NCBI GenBank assembly: GCA_020137815.1
Contig: CM035350.1
Coordinates: 6,769,447-6,833,446, forward strand
Length of the DNA stretch: 64,000 nucleotides
DNA from: Hormiphora californensis
Taxonomy: Eukaryota; Ctenophora; Tentaculata; Cydippida; Pleurobrachiidae
Reading direction: 5' to 3'
Every line of letters starts with the position of its first letter. The first letter of the stretch is position 1. Below the pieces are notes generated by a model. The model made no database searches. It had not been told where the DNA came from and saw only the letters and a program-made list of their open reading frames with translations. The position numbers and the translations under genes were made by a program. Shown here piece after piece: positions 1-10,591 of this stretch.

Positions 1-649
1 CTCTTGACGTGCTGCTGCTGTGTTTTAAAACGGCGCTGCATTCGAGATACATGCTGCTTAGCAGGGCACGTTTTAAAACCGAACCAATTTCACGAGATTT
101 ACAGGGACAGTGGCGAGGGGAAGGGAGAGAGAGAGGGACACAAACTAAGAAGCAACATACTCGACACAAAATATAGAGAGAGGTTTTCTCCTTTTCTCGC
201 TAAAAAACAAGAGAGAGCCAGTGTGTGCCCTATTCGATTCTCGGATGGCATGCACCCTGTGCAGTAACCAAATAGCGAGGTGTGTGAGATGGACCACACA
301 AAAAATACAGTGCAACTCATCACTACGAAAAGCGACATCAATACAAGAATTGAAGAATCCGCTTGGCTCCTTTTTAAAGTGCTTTTTTAGGAAGTACAGA
401 GAGAGAAACAGTTTGTTTCAAGAGAGGGGATGGATAGAGAAAAACGAAGATAAAAAAGATAGGAAAAGAGATCCAAGAGTCGCAAGCAATGGAAACATAC
501 AGAGAGAGAGAGGGGGCTAAGAGAGGGAGAGAGAGTGATTCAAGGCTGACAGAGTGGAACTAGCGCCGCTGGATCAAGAACACAATATGCTTGTTGTGAC
601 CATTACCACTCTTCTCACAACATACAGAGGAAGAGGGGGGGGATATCTA
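1..649. other. Gene-free stretch, GA-rich
   Basis: No exon-like open frame with splice signals is visible. The sequence is rich in GAGAGA tracts on the plus strand, mostly 110-190 and 390-540. It lies downstream of the minus-strand gene at 708-1784 and may hold its 3' UTR. Confidence 0.5.
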
Positions 650-707
650 GAGGAGCTGTTCATTGGTGCATTGCAGGAGTTTAAAACTGTTCAGTATTAA
701 CATTTTA

Positions 708-1784
708 TCAAACAATGAACCGATCGCTTCTAGATACTCCTGCAGGTAGGAGAAGACAATGGGAGATAGAGAGTCTCTATTATTAAAGAATCAGAGAGAA
801 AGAAACAGAGAAGAGTACTTGAGAGAAAGAGAAATGTTGTAAAATGGTGTGTCTTACATACTTACCATCGGGTGCTTTGGATTCAAGTTCTGAATTTACA
901 TCCCAAGTCGTATCATACTCAGAGTTGGAGTCCTGAAAATATAATGACGGTTCAAAACTGTCCAGATTCAATTTTCTCAGTCCCTGTCCCTCGATACGAG
1001 TATTATAAGTAGTACAAAATGTAGTAGCAAAAAAAGAGAACGCAACGGTTCAGTTTCTCCAAATTAACAGAATTTGAATTTACCTCAAGACCATCTGTAG
1101 ACCCGGGCCACAATGGTGTTTTGTCTCTGACGTCTGAAAATGTGTCTATTTTCAGACAAGCAATGGATCTGCCGGAGAAAATCAACTTGCGATAGACTCT
1201 TACCCTGGGATATAGTCGCTTTAGGAGTAGAAGTTCTGACAGGAGTGACTTTAGGAGTTGTCCCTTTTTTCGGAGCAGCCCGTGGTTTGGTCGCCTTGTC
1301 AAAGTTTGCAAGTCGAGTTGTTGAAGTAAAATCACTGGTAACTGAGCCTCTAGTGTAGGGTCTAACGGTACTAGCAAGCCTTGGAACTTCGCTCTTCTGA
1401 GGACTGGGCTTCCCTAACTTGCTTGGCGCCTAAAAAGGACTTTTTACACTCACAATTCACATGGCTGTTTCGGATCTGTGGATTTAATTACCGAAGTATC
1501 GCGGGACCTACCTTTGGAATTGGTTTTGTTTCGGGTGCTCTAGACCACGGTGAGCTGCCAGCTTTCCACAGAGTACATCGTTTTTCGCATTCCCCGTTCG
1601 GGGCGTCCAAAAGTTTGAGGATAGATGTTTTGCTTTCTTTCTTGAAGGAATTAACTTGTGCTGAATCCAGACAAGTCTTTAGTTCCGCCAGTGAGCAGAA
1701 TCGCTGATCCGGTTTTGAGCTTTGAATAGGAATAAGTTTGCTAGGGTATTGCGCTTGATTTTTGCGTAGCTCTCGCCTCTCCAT
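708..1784 (-). CDS. Small basic Ser/Thr/Pro-rich protein, unknown function (5 exons)
   Basis: Exons on the minus strand: 1784-1512 (starts at ATG), 1429-1204, 1133-1084, 932-866 and 739-708. Every acceptor is a good TTTTAG or TTTCAG type and every donor is GTAAG-like. Phases join without a break (0, 1, 0, 1), and this agreement is the main support. The product is about 216 residues. It starts MERRELRKNQAQYP, then has a low-complexity basic region (KPRAAPKKGTTPKV around residue 140) and an acidic tail (DSNSEYDTTWDVNSELE). No catalytic motif, membrane segment or signal peptide is seen. Composition resembles cytoskeletal or chromatin-associated disordered proteins, but no family is recognised. 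The last exon is the least certain: read in phase it stops at 708, while another frame of the same segment is open to 650. Further 5' exons beyond 1784 are possible. Confidence 0.55.
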
Positions 1785-2371
1785 ACCATCGAGTCGGGAT
1801 GCCGCATAATTACATTAGGAAGTTACTAAAAAAGGAGACAGTTGATTTCGGATAGCCTGAGCTTAGTAAGCATAACGTATTACTCAATTTCATTTTCAGT
1901 TGCATATTGAGGTAGTGATTTTATGTGTAAAGGGGTGCTTGTTTCATCGGGATATTGATGAAAATAGCAGATGGTCCATGCCCGTATATGGTCAATGCCC
2001 GTATTGTTCTCAGCACTCGCACTGCCATTTGAAGGGGTGACGACTTGGCAGTTGGCCTTGATTTGCATTTTGCCTAGCTAGACCGGAGACCCCTTTGAAC
2101 AAAACAAGCCTAGATCTCGTTTGTGAGCGTTTAACATATCCTTTGTTTGCAGTGGTATTACGGGTATCGAAATTCGAAAGCCTACACACCCTAAATTATA
2201 CCTGTCACTGTGCGAACTACATTGACCAACGACAGCCCAAGACACGCACCTGAAATCGGTGTGTTCTGAGCGGTAATTGGGAGCTCATGTTGGCATACGT
2301 TGCAGGCCCCTTATAATATAATATAAGGGGCCTGGAGGGAATACCGCGCTAGGGGGGAATACATAATCAAT

Positions 2372-2492
2372 CATATCTCCGGTTCCAGATAAGGTACAGA
2401 AATCGTTTTGGTAGCGTTGGAAAGAGGAAGATAACAGCTTTCAAATGCAACCGGTTTCAGGTCTCTATCTTATCAGGAACAGGAGATATGAA
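2372..2492. repeat. Imperfect foldback element
   Basis: The two ends are inverted copies: CATATCTCCGGTTCCAGATA on the left and its near complement ending GGAGATATG on the right. The same core word (GGAACCGGAGATATGG) recurs in the foldbacks at 2888-3108 and 3682-3907, so they share an origin. No coding capacity. Confidence 0.6.
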
Positions 2493-2887
2493 CCAAACTC
2501 CGCAAAATCGAGTGCGGTAAAATCAAAATTTGAATGAAATTTTAAAAAAGGTGTCCCTGCAAGAATCTGTGACGTCACTTTTTGAAAACAACCCATCTTT
2601 CAACGGCTATTGCTCAGCCTCCTTAAGTCCAATTAACTTTTCTCAAAAACAGCAAGGTAGATAATCGTCAGATCTAACAACTGGTGAAAGAATCAAGTCA
2701 AACGGACTTCAGGAGCCAAAGTTATAAGCACCGCCGTTTTTTCGACCGCAAAGTTATCTTCGACCCAGCCGGGATCAGGCCAAACGCGCGCGCGGCATTC
2801 CCTCCAGTCCCCTCGTTGCGGGGGTGCGCGCATGAGGGGGCTGCAGCGCATTCCAAGAGCTCATGCAGTGAGACGTAATTAAAGTCC

Positions 2888-3108
2888 AATTTTTTATTTA
2901 AGCGACAGGCCGCCGCGCATCAAAATGGAGCACTTGAAATCGATTTCCGGTTCCTGATAAGCTAGCGACTTTTTCTTGGTGCCATTGGAAAGATAAAAAT
3001 TTTATCTTTCCAACGCAACCAAGATCAAGTCTTTATCTTATCAGGAACCGGAGATATGGCCAATTAACTAATTGAGTGCGCGGCGGCCTGTCGCTTAAAT
3101 AAAAAATT
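2888..3108. mobile_element. Foldback (MITE-like) element with 32-bp inverted ends
   Basis: Positions 2888-2919 and 3077-3108 are exact inverted complements (core GCGACAGGCCGCCGCGCA). The interior is itself palindromic around 2996-3008, with arms reading TTCCGGTTCCTGATAAG and its complement. The whole element can fold into one long hairpin. It has no reading frame, so it would be non-autonomous. Confidence 0.75.
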
Positions 3109-3118
3109 CGACTATACT

Positions 3119-3273
3119 TAAAGTCGGATTTTTTGAAGTTGTCACCCCCCTTCTCGTGCGCGGAATGTTTTTGCGCGTCACATCACATGTTAACGTGTGG
3201 TGTGCGCGTCAAAATTGATAAATTTCACATGCGCGGTCATTTCGGGGTGACAACTTCAAAAAATCCGACTTTA
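3119..3273. mobile_element. Foldback element, TAAAGTCGG-ended family, copy 1
   Basis: The ends 3119-3148 and 3244-3273 are inverted repeats beginning TAAAGTCGGATTTTTTGAAG and continuing into TTGTCACCCC. The interior holds a second small palindrome around TAACGTG. The same terminal word starts the element at 3682. Confidence 0.75.
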
Positions 3274-3681
3274 ATTAGGGTCCCAATGGATACAACAGAG
3301 CTTTTTTAATTGGAATGCCGGGTACCGTCGTTCAGCCTTCAGCCGTGAGACAGGGTCCAGACTCCAGGGAAACTTTCCCCGGGAAAGTGGAAAGTCACTT
3401 TGAAAACCAAAAAGAGTTAAACTCGAATTTATTTAGTTTCACCTATCTGAGCTGCGGAGGCGCGCATTAGAATTTCGCGCGTTACGTATTAATGCATCGC
3501 ATTTTATGACCCTGATTGAGTTCATTTTTCGCGAACTTTTTTGCTTTTTCAAAAAATTTTGGCGATCCGCCAGCTTTTGAATTTTTAAGTTTTTCTTCCC
3601 CAGCAGCGTTTGCCAAGTTTCTTAGGGCTTCCTAGTTCACACTCACTACTGCAGCTTTTTATAACGTACTGTAAACATTGG

Positions 3682-3907
3682 TAAAGTCGGATTTTTTGAA
3701 ACTGTCACCCCCCTGAAATAACAAAATTTGCCATATCTCCGGTTCCTGATAAGATAGAGACTTGAAATTTGGAGGTTCGGAAGAACTTAGCAAGATCTTC
3801 GTAACCTCCAAATTTCAAGTCTCTATCTCGTCAGGAACCGCATTTATGGTCATTTACGAAATTTGAAAATACCCAGGGGGGTGACAGTTTCAAAAAATCC
3901 GACTTTA
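3682..3907. mobile_element. Foldback element, TAAAGTCGG-ended family, copy 2
   Basis: The ends 3682-3712 and 3877-3907 are inverted repeats (TAAAGTCGGATTTTTTGAAA then CTGTCACCCCC). The interior is a long hairpin containing CTCCGGTTCCTGATAAGATA and its inverted copy, the word also found in the foldbacks at 2372 and 2888. Confidence 0.75.
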
Positions 3908-4546
3908 AAGGCAAACCCAACCAACAATAGCCCTGCCGCGCGCCACCCCAAAAAGCATCTCAATACCTACAGATTTTTTTCAGGTCTCGCGTGTTTTCTA
4001 AACTTTGCAAACTTCTCCAAATTTTACTTTACAACTTTTTCCAACTGTTCTTGCCACTTTTCAAGGCTTGATGGAAGTCTTTTGAGGCTGCATTTTCTGC
4101 TGAAAATGAATCCTTCTTTTGCAATTATCTTGCTTTCAGATGCTTTTGCCCTAAAAGCTGTGTTCAAGGGTCAAATACCCTAACAGTGCGATAAAAGAGG
4201 GACAAAAGGTGGTTATTTGACTCTTGGACACACATAACTTTTAGCGCCAAAACATTTGAAAGCAAGATAATGGCAAAATAAGGATTCAAACCCAGCACTG
4301 GGCCAGCAGAAAACGTAGCTTTAAATGGTGTCAATCAAAAGACAAAACCATAAGACAAAACAAAATTAGAAAGTTAAAAGTACTGAAGTTTGCGAAGTTT
4401 TGAAAGCACAAGCGATACCTAATATGTTAAGGTGTTGGGATGCTTTCGGATCAATAAATTACCAAATTCTAGCGTTTAGTAACACCCTTCTCTTCAGATT
4501 ATCGCAACCTGAACCAGGGAAGATCTTCTCATAATTAAAGATGAAT

Positions 4547-4945
4547 TAGGGTCACCACACACCAAAGTTAAAATTAAAATTAAAATTTGACGTTTTTGGT
4601 CATAACTCTGCCATTTCTTGGCAAAATTGCTTCATTTTGGGCTTGTTGGAAAGAGGGCATCGAGCCCGTTCTGAACAGCCCAAGAAACTTGAAATCGGCG
4701 CAAAGTGCGCGGCGTTAAGGCGCATAATGCGCGCGTTAAAATTTTAAAATTTTAACACACACATTTTGCACTGTAACGCCGCGCAATTTGCGCCGATTTC
4801 AAGTTTCTTGGGCTGTTCAGAACGGGCTCGATGCCCTCTTTCCAACAAGCCCAAAATGAAGCAATTTTGCCAAGAAATGGCAGAGTTATGACCAAAAACG
4901 TCAAATTTTAATTTTAATTTTAACTTTGGTGTGTGGTGACCCTTA
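4547..4945. mobile_element. Long near-perfect palindrome, 400 bp
   Basis: The arms, about 165 bases each (4547-4713 and 4775-4945), are close to exact complements; the outer words are TTAGGGTCACCACACACC and GGTGTGTGGTGACCCTTAA. The loop is short and AT-rich (AAAATTTTAAAATTTT). A palindrome this well preserved is either young or kept by conversion between arms. No open frame is carried. Confidence 0.8.
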
Positions 4946-5103
4946 ACTGAAGCGTTAAGGGTCCCGCTATTCTAACCCAGTCAAGGGAGCTGGGAGACGA
5001 TGCAAGTGAATCAAATCATCAAAATCAGGTATGAACAGTTAAATGTTAATATCACTAGCATGGCTGGGGTGACCGCCCTTCTCGATGTGTCGACCCTTTT
5101 TTC

Positions 5104-5345
5104 TCTCTCCCGGCTTTCCATTTCTCTATTTCCTCATCTCTGTGTCTCTCTCTGTCTCTCTCTCTGTCTCTCTCTGCCTCCCTCTCTCTCTCTCTCTCTG
5201 TCTCTCTGTCTCTCTCTCTCTCTCGCACTCTCTCTCTCTCTCTGTTCTCTCTCTGTTCTCTCTCACTCTCTCTCCCTCTCTCTCTCTGTATATCTCTTTC
5301 TCTCTCCTTTTTTTTATCTCTCTCTCTCTCTCTCTCTCTCACTCT
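5104..5345. repeat. CT-rich microsatellite
   Basis: Long (CT)n with interspersed TGTCTC and TTCTC words. Reading frames through it on both strands are artefacts of the dinucleotide repeat (Ser-Leu or Arg-Glu runs). Confidence 0.95.
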
Positions 5346-5394
5346 CTCCGCGTAACCAAACTACGTATTGACCCACCTCTGGATCCCTACTAAG

Positions 5395-5665
5395 CAACAT
5401 GTGGACCCCTTCCAACCCACTCCTGAGTCCTTTACCTCAGCTCCCTTCTAACCGACCTCTCGTACCCCTTTTTCCCAACTCTGGAACACTTGTTGCTGAC
5501 CTCTCGACATTTTCTTACTTCTAACCCACCTCTTGCCGGGCAAGAGGTTGCAAGACTTGTCCCCTACCCATCTTCTAACCCACCTAACAGACCCCTTCTA
5601 ACCCACCTAACAGACCCCTTGTAACCCGCATTTGAACCCCCTCTAACCCAGACCACCTCTGACCT
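5395..5665 (+). repeat. Degenerate tandem array with CTAACCCACCT words
   Basis: Irregular units of about 20 bases carry TTCTAACCCACCT and GACCCCTT. They lie in the presumed intron upstream of the Smad-like exon at 5708. CTAAC matches a branch-point consensus and the unit is pyrimidine-rich. No AG dinucleotide in acceptor context is repeated here, unlike the array at 11815-13480. Confidence 0.6.
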
Positions 5666-5707
5666 CAATAGTTTATCAAATTTATTAATAACACAATACT
5701 CTCTCAG

Positions 5708-5840
5708 ATCCCGTTCCGGGAACCAAATTACTGGGCCAAGATTACCTACAGACTAGATGAGCTAAACACTCTTGTAGGGGAACCGTTCACAGCAGCTTCT
5801 CATCACCGGCAGATCTTTATTGATGGATTTACAGACCCTG
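5708..5840 (+). CDS. Exon encoding the start of a Smad MH2 domain
   Basis: The acceptor is CTCTCAG before 5708 and the donor is CCTG|GTAAGT after 5840. The open frame gives EPNYWAKITYRL, then LNTLVGEPFTAAS and IDGFTDPG. The order E-P-x-x-W ... I-x-Y ... VGE-x-F-x-A ... DGFTDP is the signature of the first strands of the MH2 domain of receptor-regulated and co-Smads, the intracellular transducers of TGF-beta/BMP signals. It differs from typical Smads by about four extra residues between W and VGE and lacks the usual W-C pair. I found no MH1 domain upstream and no clear continuation of MH2 downstream; the next exon candidate does not join in phase. It could be part of a divergent Smad with missed exons, or an orphan duplicated exon. 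Confidence 0.6.
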
Positions 5841-5854
5841 GTAAGTGGACCCCC

Positions 5855-5859
5855 CTCTC

Positions 5860-5929
<70 letters not shown>

Positions 5930-6448
5930 GCTCTCTATCTCTCGCTCTCTATCTCTTTCTCATTCTCATTCCCTTTGTCATTCTCTCATTCTGTCATTCT
6001 GTCATTCTCTCTCTGTGTCATTCTCTCTCTGTAATTCTCTCTCTGTCATTCTCTCTCTGTAATTCTCTCTCTGTCATTCTCTCTCTGTCATTCTCTCTCT
6101 GTCATTCTCTCTCTGTAATTCTCTCTCTGTCATTCTCTCTCTGTAATTCTCTCTCTGTCATTCTCTCTCTGTCATTCTCTCTCTGTAATTCTCTCTCTGT
6201 CATTCTCTCTCTGTAATTCTCTCTCTGTAATTCTCTCTCTGTCATTCTCTCTCTGTCATTCTCTCTCTGTCATTCTCTCTCTGTCATTCTCTCTCTGTCA
6301 TTCTCTCTCTCTGTCATTCTCTCTCTGTCATTCTCTCTCTGTCATTCTCTCTCTGTCATTCTCTCCTTGTCATTCTCTCTCTGTCATTCTCTCTCTGTCA
6401 TTCTCTCTCTCTGTCATTCTCTCTCTGTAATTCTCTCTCTGTCATTGC
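5855..6448. repeat. CT and AT microsatellites plus CATTCTCTCTCTGT minisatellite
   Basis: CT repeats (5855-5890) run into an AT tract (5891-5925). From about 5965 there are more than 30 tandem units of 14-16 bases, CATTCTCTCTCTGT with a common AATT variant. This follows the Smad-like exon's donor directly. The long frames through it are not genes. Confidence 0.95.
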
Positions 6449-6479
6449 AATGCCGATTGCCGTCACTGCCATATAACGG

Positions 6480-6880
6480 GCGCCAAAAAAGCCGAATCCG
6501 CCCTGAAATCCGGGTCTAATTTGGCTTTTTTGATCTGGCTTTTTTTATTTGGCAGTTATGATCTGGCTTTTTTGATCTGGCTTTTTTGATCTGCTTTTTT
6601 TGGGTTTTTTGATCTGCCTTTTTTGGCTCTTTCTGATCTGGCTTTTTTGGCATTTTTGATCTGGCTGTTTTTTATATCAAACTTTTTTCGGTATATTATA
6701 TCTTTTCCCTATCGATATAAAATGGTAAAACTAGATCAAAGAAGTCATTTTAAAGTGTTTTTGATGTCATACAGACCATATATAATGTCAGAATTACATG
6801 CCAAAATGACCAAAAAAGTAGGGCCAAAAAAGCTAAACCCGCCCTAACTCTGGGATTGATCTGGCTTTTTTGGCCTTGCC
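6480..6880. repeat. Repeat rich in GATCTGGCTTTTTT words
   Basis: The word GATCTGGCTTTTTT recurs at least six times between 6530 and 6870. A segment near 6490 (AAAAAAGCCGAATCCGCCCT) resembles one near 6825 (AAAAAAGCTAAACCCGCCCT), suggesting the borders of an internally repeated element. No coding frame is evident. Confidence 0.5.
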
Positions 6881-6998
6881 TCCCCCCCCCCCCCATAACA
6901 TTTATTATTACTCGTCTGACGTCTCAATCATTCTGACCACATCCACCACATCCCCGTTGAAGCCTACCATTTCGTGACATGTCTTACTTCCCCTTTAG

Positions 6999-7922
6999 AC
7001 CATCCCATTTCGTGACATGTCGCCAAGAATCGAACCCCGCCTGCAATAACTGCTACATTAAATCAGGTGGAAACAGCATGCGGAGAATGAGTAATGATAG
7101 AGTGAGGACAGAGTCATCGAATACTTCGATAAATAGTCTTAGTAACAGACAAAGTCGCCGCTATTCTAAACAAGTGGATGCCGCTATTATTAAGGTAAGT
7201 GTGGAAGATGGTTGGCAGGGTGGGGGGGGGGGTTGTAAAGATAACCAAATATCACCATGACAAGCACGGGTTACATAGTAAACTGGGGATTGTGTGGATT
7301 GTAGATCTTGTGGTTTTGTGCCCTAAATTGTGGTTGTGTGCCCTAAATTGTGGTTGTGTGCCCTAAATCCATCAACTTCCTCTCTAGATATTGGATATGT
7401 TTCGGAACCTCCCCAGTTACCTCCCAATCCAGAGGCACTGGGTTTCATGGACGGGCTCATGGAGGGTCGGAATACCAGACCATCTCTCACCGGGGACACC
7501 ATCTTATCACACAGAGGTACTATCTTATCACACAGTTGCAGCTGTTATATCTCCCCCCCCCCCCCACCCTTTTCGCTCCTTTCTCATCTCCCCTTTTATT
7601 TCTCCTCCCATTATGGGCCCAATACTAAACCATCCTCCCCCAATAATAGCCTACCCCCTCTCTAGGGTCCAATACTACACAGTGGAAGATGGAAATAAGG
7701 AACTATCCCCGGATACAATAGATTGGACAGTAGACAGACCGATTCTCACATTCCTAACTTACTCGAGCTATAATAACGGAACTTGCAACTGTGAGGCAGC
7801 AAACTCGTCTGGTACTGTAACCAGCACCGATGCGATCTATCATCTACCAATATGGACTATGGAGGTAAATGAGTGGGTCGGGTAATTGCCAATTGGTTGG
7901 GTAATTGGCATAGATCGAGAGG

Positions 7923-8012
<90 letters not shown>

Positions 8013-8657
8013 TCTCTCTCTCTCTTCTTCCTCTCACATCTTTTCTGCTCTCTCTCTCCTCTCTCTTCTCCTCTCTCTCGCCGCGCGCTACTCCTTCTCG
8101 CGCTTCTCTCTCTCTGACTTTTTTCTCTTTTTGGACGACCTCGATATTTGGACAGCCCGGGGTACATTCCCTTAACCGAAATGGCATTTCAATTTCCTGA
8201 GTTACTCGATATTATTATTATCAAAAAACTTTCTTTTTACAGATTGTTACAACAAGAAAGTGGAAGAAGGGGTTTAGGAGCTCTGGGATCTTTAATGAAC
8301 TGCTGATCCTAGTTGATTGGTGAGTTTAAAAACAGGGCACAGGTGAAAGTAAGAGAAAACAACTCTGATTTTGATGAAATAAGAATGTTCTTTGGTCTCT
8401 AAATCATTTGTTAACAGTCAACACATAGGACACGCAGTCTAAATTCTCATTTATTTCCATCTAATCTCTGTTGTTGTTGTTAGTATCACTCTATCTTGTT
8501 TCACTTTCAGGTGTTTTATGAACGCGAAGAATATGACGTGATTATGGAAAAGATCCCAAATATCGATGTGTTCACTGTTGGACGACCGTCTGTTTTATTG
8601 ATGCTTTATCGAAAAAGTGGGTCGAGTATGTTTAATGTTAAAGGAGGAATGAAGTGA
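6999..8657 (+). CDS. Exon candidates of an unresolved gene (partly Ig-like)
   Basis: Open segments with splice signals: 6999-7194 (ends AAG|GTAAGT; Ser/Arg/Asn-rich), 7388-7516 (ends GAG|GTAC), 7666-7864 (ends GAG|GTAAAT), 8242-8321 (ends TTG|GTGAGT) and 8512-8657 (ends in TGA; frame ending SMFNVKGGMK). The 7666 exon contains NGTCNCEAANSSGT, which resembles the end of an Ig-like strand. Only 7666-7864 to 8242-8321 joins in phase; the other joints do not, so exons are missing or some of these are wrong. The set follows the MH2-like exon, but I cannot show it is the same gene. Confidence 0.3.
7921..8035. repeat. (GA)n running into (TC)n, inverted microsatellite
   Basis: A GA tract of about 90 bases meets a TC tract at GAGAGATCTCTCTC near 8012, so the tract is self-complementary. 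It is intronic between the 7864 and 8242 exon candidates. Confidence 0.9.
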
Positions 8658-9079
8658 ACAAGAACAATGAATCGGGAAGATAAAGAGTTTTTATAAAAAC
8701 AATCAATTAATTTTCATACATTTATTTGTGTTCGTTTGATTATTTGATTGTCCATTAATTTTATTCTTATTTGGCTGATTAATATATTGGTCTACCGTAC
8801 AATCAAAGATCCTTTCAATTTGTCACTGTCAGGTCCAATTTCCGATCCCTTTGTCCTCGTTCCCGCTCAAACGAAATGAAAGCACACCAACTTGCGCGCA
8901 AAACCGTTGAGAAGTCCGCGCGGGGTCACACTCACTGCTGACATTCGCTTGCCATCTTTTAAACCCAACCCTTGTACGTAACGCGCGATGACTTGATTTG
9001 AGGGCTATTTTAGCTTGGGTTTTCGTTTATTTCCGCGGGTGAACATTTCCGCGGATTCATGATTTTTGACCTGTTTCAC

Positions 9080-9364
9080 CAGGGGCGGTGCGCGGCGTTC
9101 ATTCACGAAAAAAAATTTGGGTCCAGCGCTGCAGAAAATACATTTAAATGTAACGCGCGAAGGGTGGTCTGGACCATATTGGTCAATAGCGCTGCCACAT
9201 TAGCTTTTTCCCGCGCGCATTCGTTTTTTAAATTGAAAATCGGCTCATTTTTTCACTTTTTTTGACGATTTTTTCACTTTTTGGCAAGTTTTCCTATTTT
9301 CTTCTCTTCTTTCGTCCAAAAAGTGGGTCCTGGACCCAAGGGATCCAGCCTTGCTTCGCCCCTG
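9080..9364. mobile_element. hAT-like non-autonomous element, 285 bp, 8-bp target duplication
   Basis: The element starts CAGGGGCGGTGCGCGG and ends CTTCGCCCCTG, so the outermost bases are inverted (CAGGGGCG / CGCCCCTG). TGTTTCAC is present directly on both sides (9072-9079 and 9365-9372). An exact 8-bp duplication with CAG-starting ends is the hAT superfamily signature. There is no transposase frame. Confidence 0.75.
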
Positions 9365-10051
9365 TGTTTCACGGTAAGATTTTTCGCGGATCTCTCTTCC
9401 CTAAATTTAAACTGCTATTTAGAAACTAATCTCCGAAAAAGTTTCATGGTCAAAAATTTCACGGTTTTTCAATCCCGAAAAACGCGAAGATAAATGCACC
9501 GCAACAATAACAACGTTTACAGTAATCAGTATTACAATTTACATTTGATTATTGTCAAGTGTATACACGTATTAAGTATTTATATTCACCCCCCCCCCCC
9601 CCCCATTACGTATAACGATCATTTTATCGGATTGAGTTGCTGTGTCTGTACGCTGATCAAATTTCTGTGTGTCGAAGTAAATTGTCCGTATTCGGTCTGT
9701 GACAGACCGCTGACCGAAGTCAGAACAGACAGTCCGTCGCCCGTTAAATATTTCACATTGTACCTTTAACTTTTATATCGATCATGATGCCTGCTCATTT
9801 GGCTATGAAAGATCAAAGCGAAGACCAAATACCAAATTAAGGTTACACGTATGTTCGATCAGAGAGATTGAAAGAGAGATTGAATCATAAAATACGGGAC
9901 ATTTGATCTATTATATCTCTTTGAGTCAAAGACTTTGACAAAAGTTTGCTTTCGATCTTGATGACCGTGAGGTGATCTAATCAGTGACGAAGATCTTGGG
10001 ATCACATACCAAGATGGACATTTTAATTCATTTCTTCTTCAGGTAGTAAAC

Positions 10052-10591
10052 ATGATCGACCAACTACCACTGGAGGTTTTCAACATGGTCCTGGAGTATC
10101 TACCTGCAAAATCTACACTGGAAGTGGCGTGTGTCTCGCAGACCATGCTCGAAGCTGCGGGTGATTCACGGTTGTGGCAGGCTTACTGTGAGCGCGACTT
10201 CAATGTATCTGTCCGACACCCAAGCCTTGCGAAGGACATGTACCGCACCTTTCTGGTTCCATCCCGCACCCTCATTGGTACTTGGGATAGAGTTGTTCGC
10301 CCTAAGGTGGGCCATCTGGCGGTAACATTCTCCAAATCCAGCTACACTGTTACTGGTGCTTGGCATAGACCTGGCAGCTCCCCTTCTCGGATCTTCTCTG
10401 CACGCTTTGTTGAGGGCTCACCGCAGTTTGTTTGTGAAGTCGGAGGGAAAGCCCATCCTTGCATCGCGACAGTTGTAAAGAGATCTGTGTGTGGAATCAG
10501 AACAGAGTGTCTGGCACTCAGTTGCAAAATGAGGCATTACCCTTCAAACAGTTTCCACTTTGTGAAACGATCTTTCAAAGGAGGCTTCTAA
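10052..10591 (+). CDS. F-box protein, single coding exon (179 aa)
   Basis: The ATG at 10052 is the first after an acceptor-like CTTCTTCAG at 10034-10042, so the 5' UTR may be spliced. The first 45 residues form an F-box: LPLEVFNMVLEYLP, then VACVSQTMLEAAGDSRLWQA and YCERDF. F-boxes bind Skp1 in SCF ubiquitin ligases and the rest of the protein selects substrates. The remaining 130 residues (LIGTWDRVVRPKVGHLAV, a Cys/His-containing middle, C-terminus FVKRSFKGGF) show no WD40 or LRR repeat, so the substrate is unknown. A polyadenylation signal AATAAA lies at 10630-10635, 39 bases past the stop. Codon use and stop context look intact. A lone coding exon among intron-rich neighbours may indicate a retrocopy. 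Confidence 0.8.
   Translation: MIDQLPLEVFNMVLEYLPAKSTLEVACVSQTMLEAAGDSRLWQAYCERDFNVSVRHPSLAKDMYRTFLVPSRTLIGTWDRVVRPKVGHLAVTFSKSSYTVTGAWHRPGSSPSRIFSARFVEGSPQFVCEVGGKAHPCIATVVKRSVCGIRTECLALSCKMRHYPSNSFHFVKRSFKGGF

Noticed and set aside
3863-4183. 106-residue open frame
   Set aside because: It begins inside a foldback element and has no homology or splice context.
5055-5393. Overlapping long open frames in CT/GA tracts (also at 5820, 7840, 11102, 25663, 33891, 48150, 56603)
   Set aside because: They are dinucleotide-repeat artefacts, open on both strands with Ser-Leu or Arg-Glu runs.
7666-7864. Confident immunoglobulin-domain receptor call
   Set aside because: Only one strand-like motif (NGTCNCEAANSSGT) is present; no Trp of an Ig core and no full domain could be assembled.
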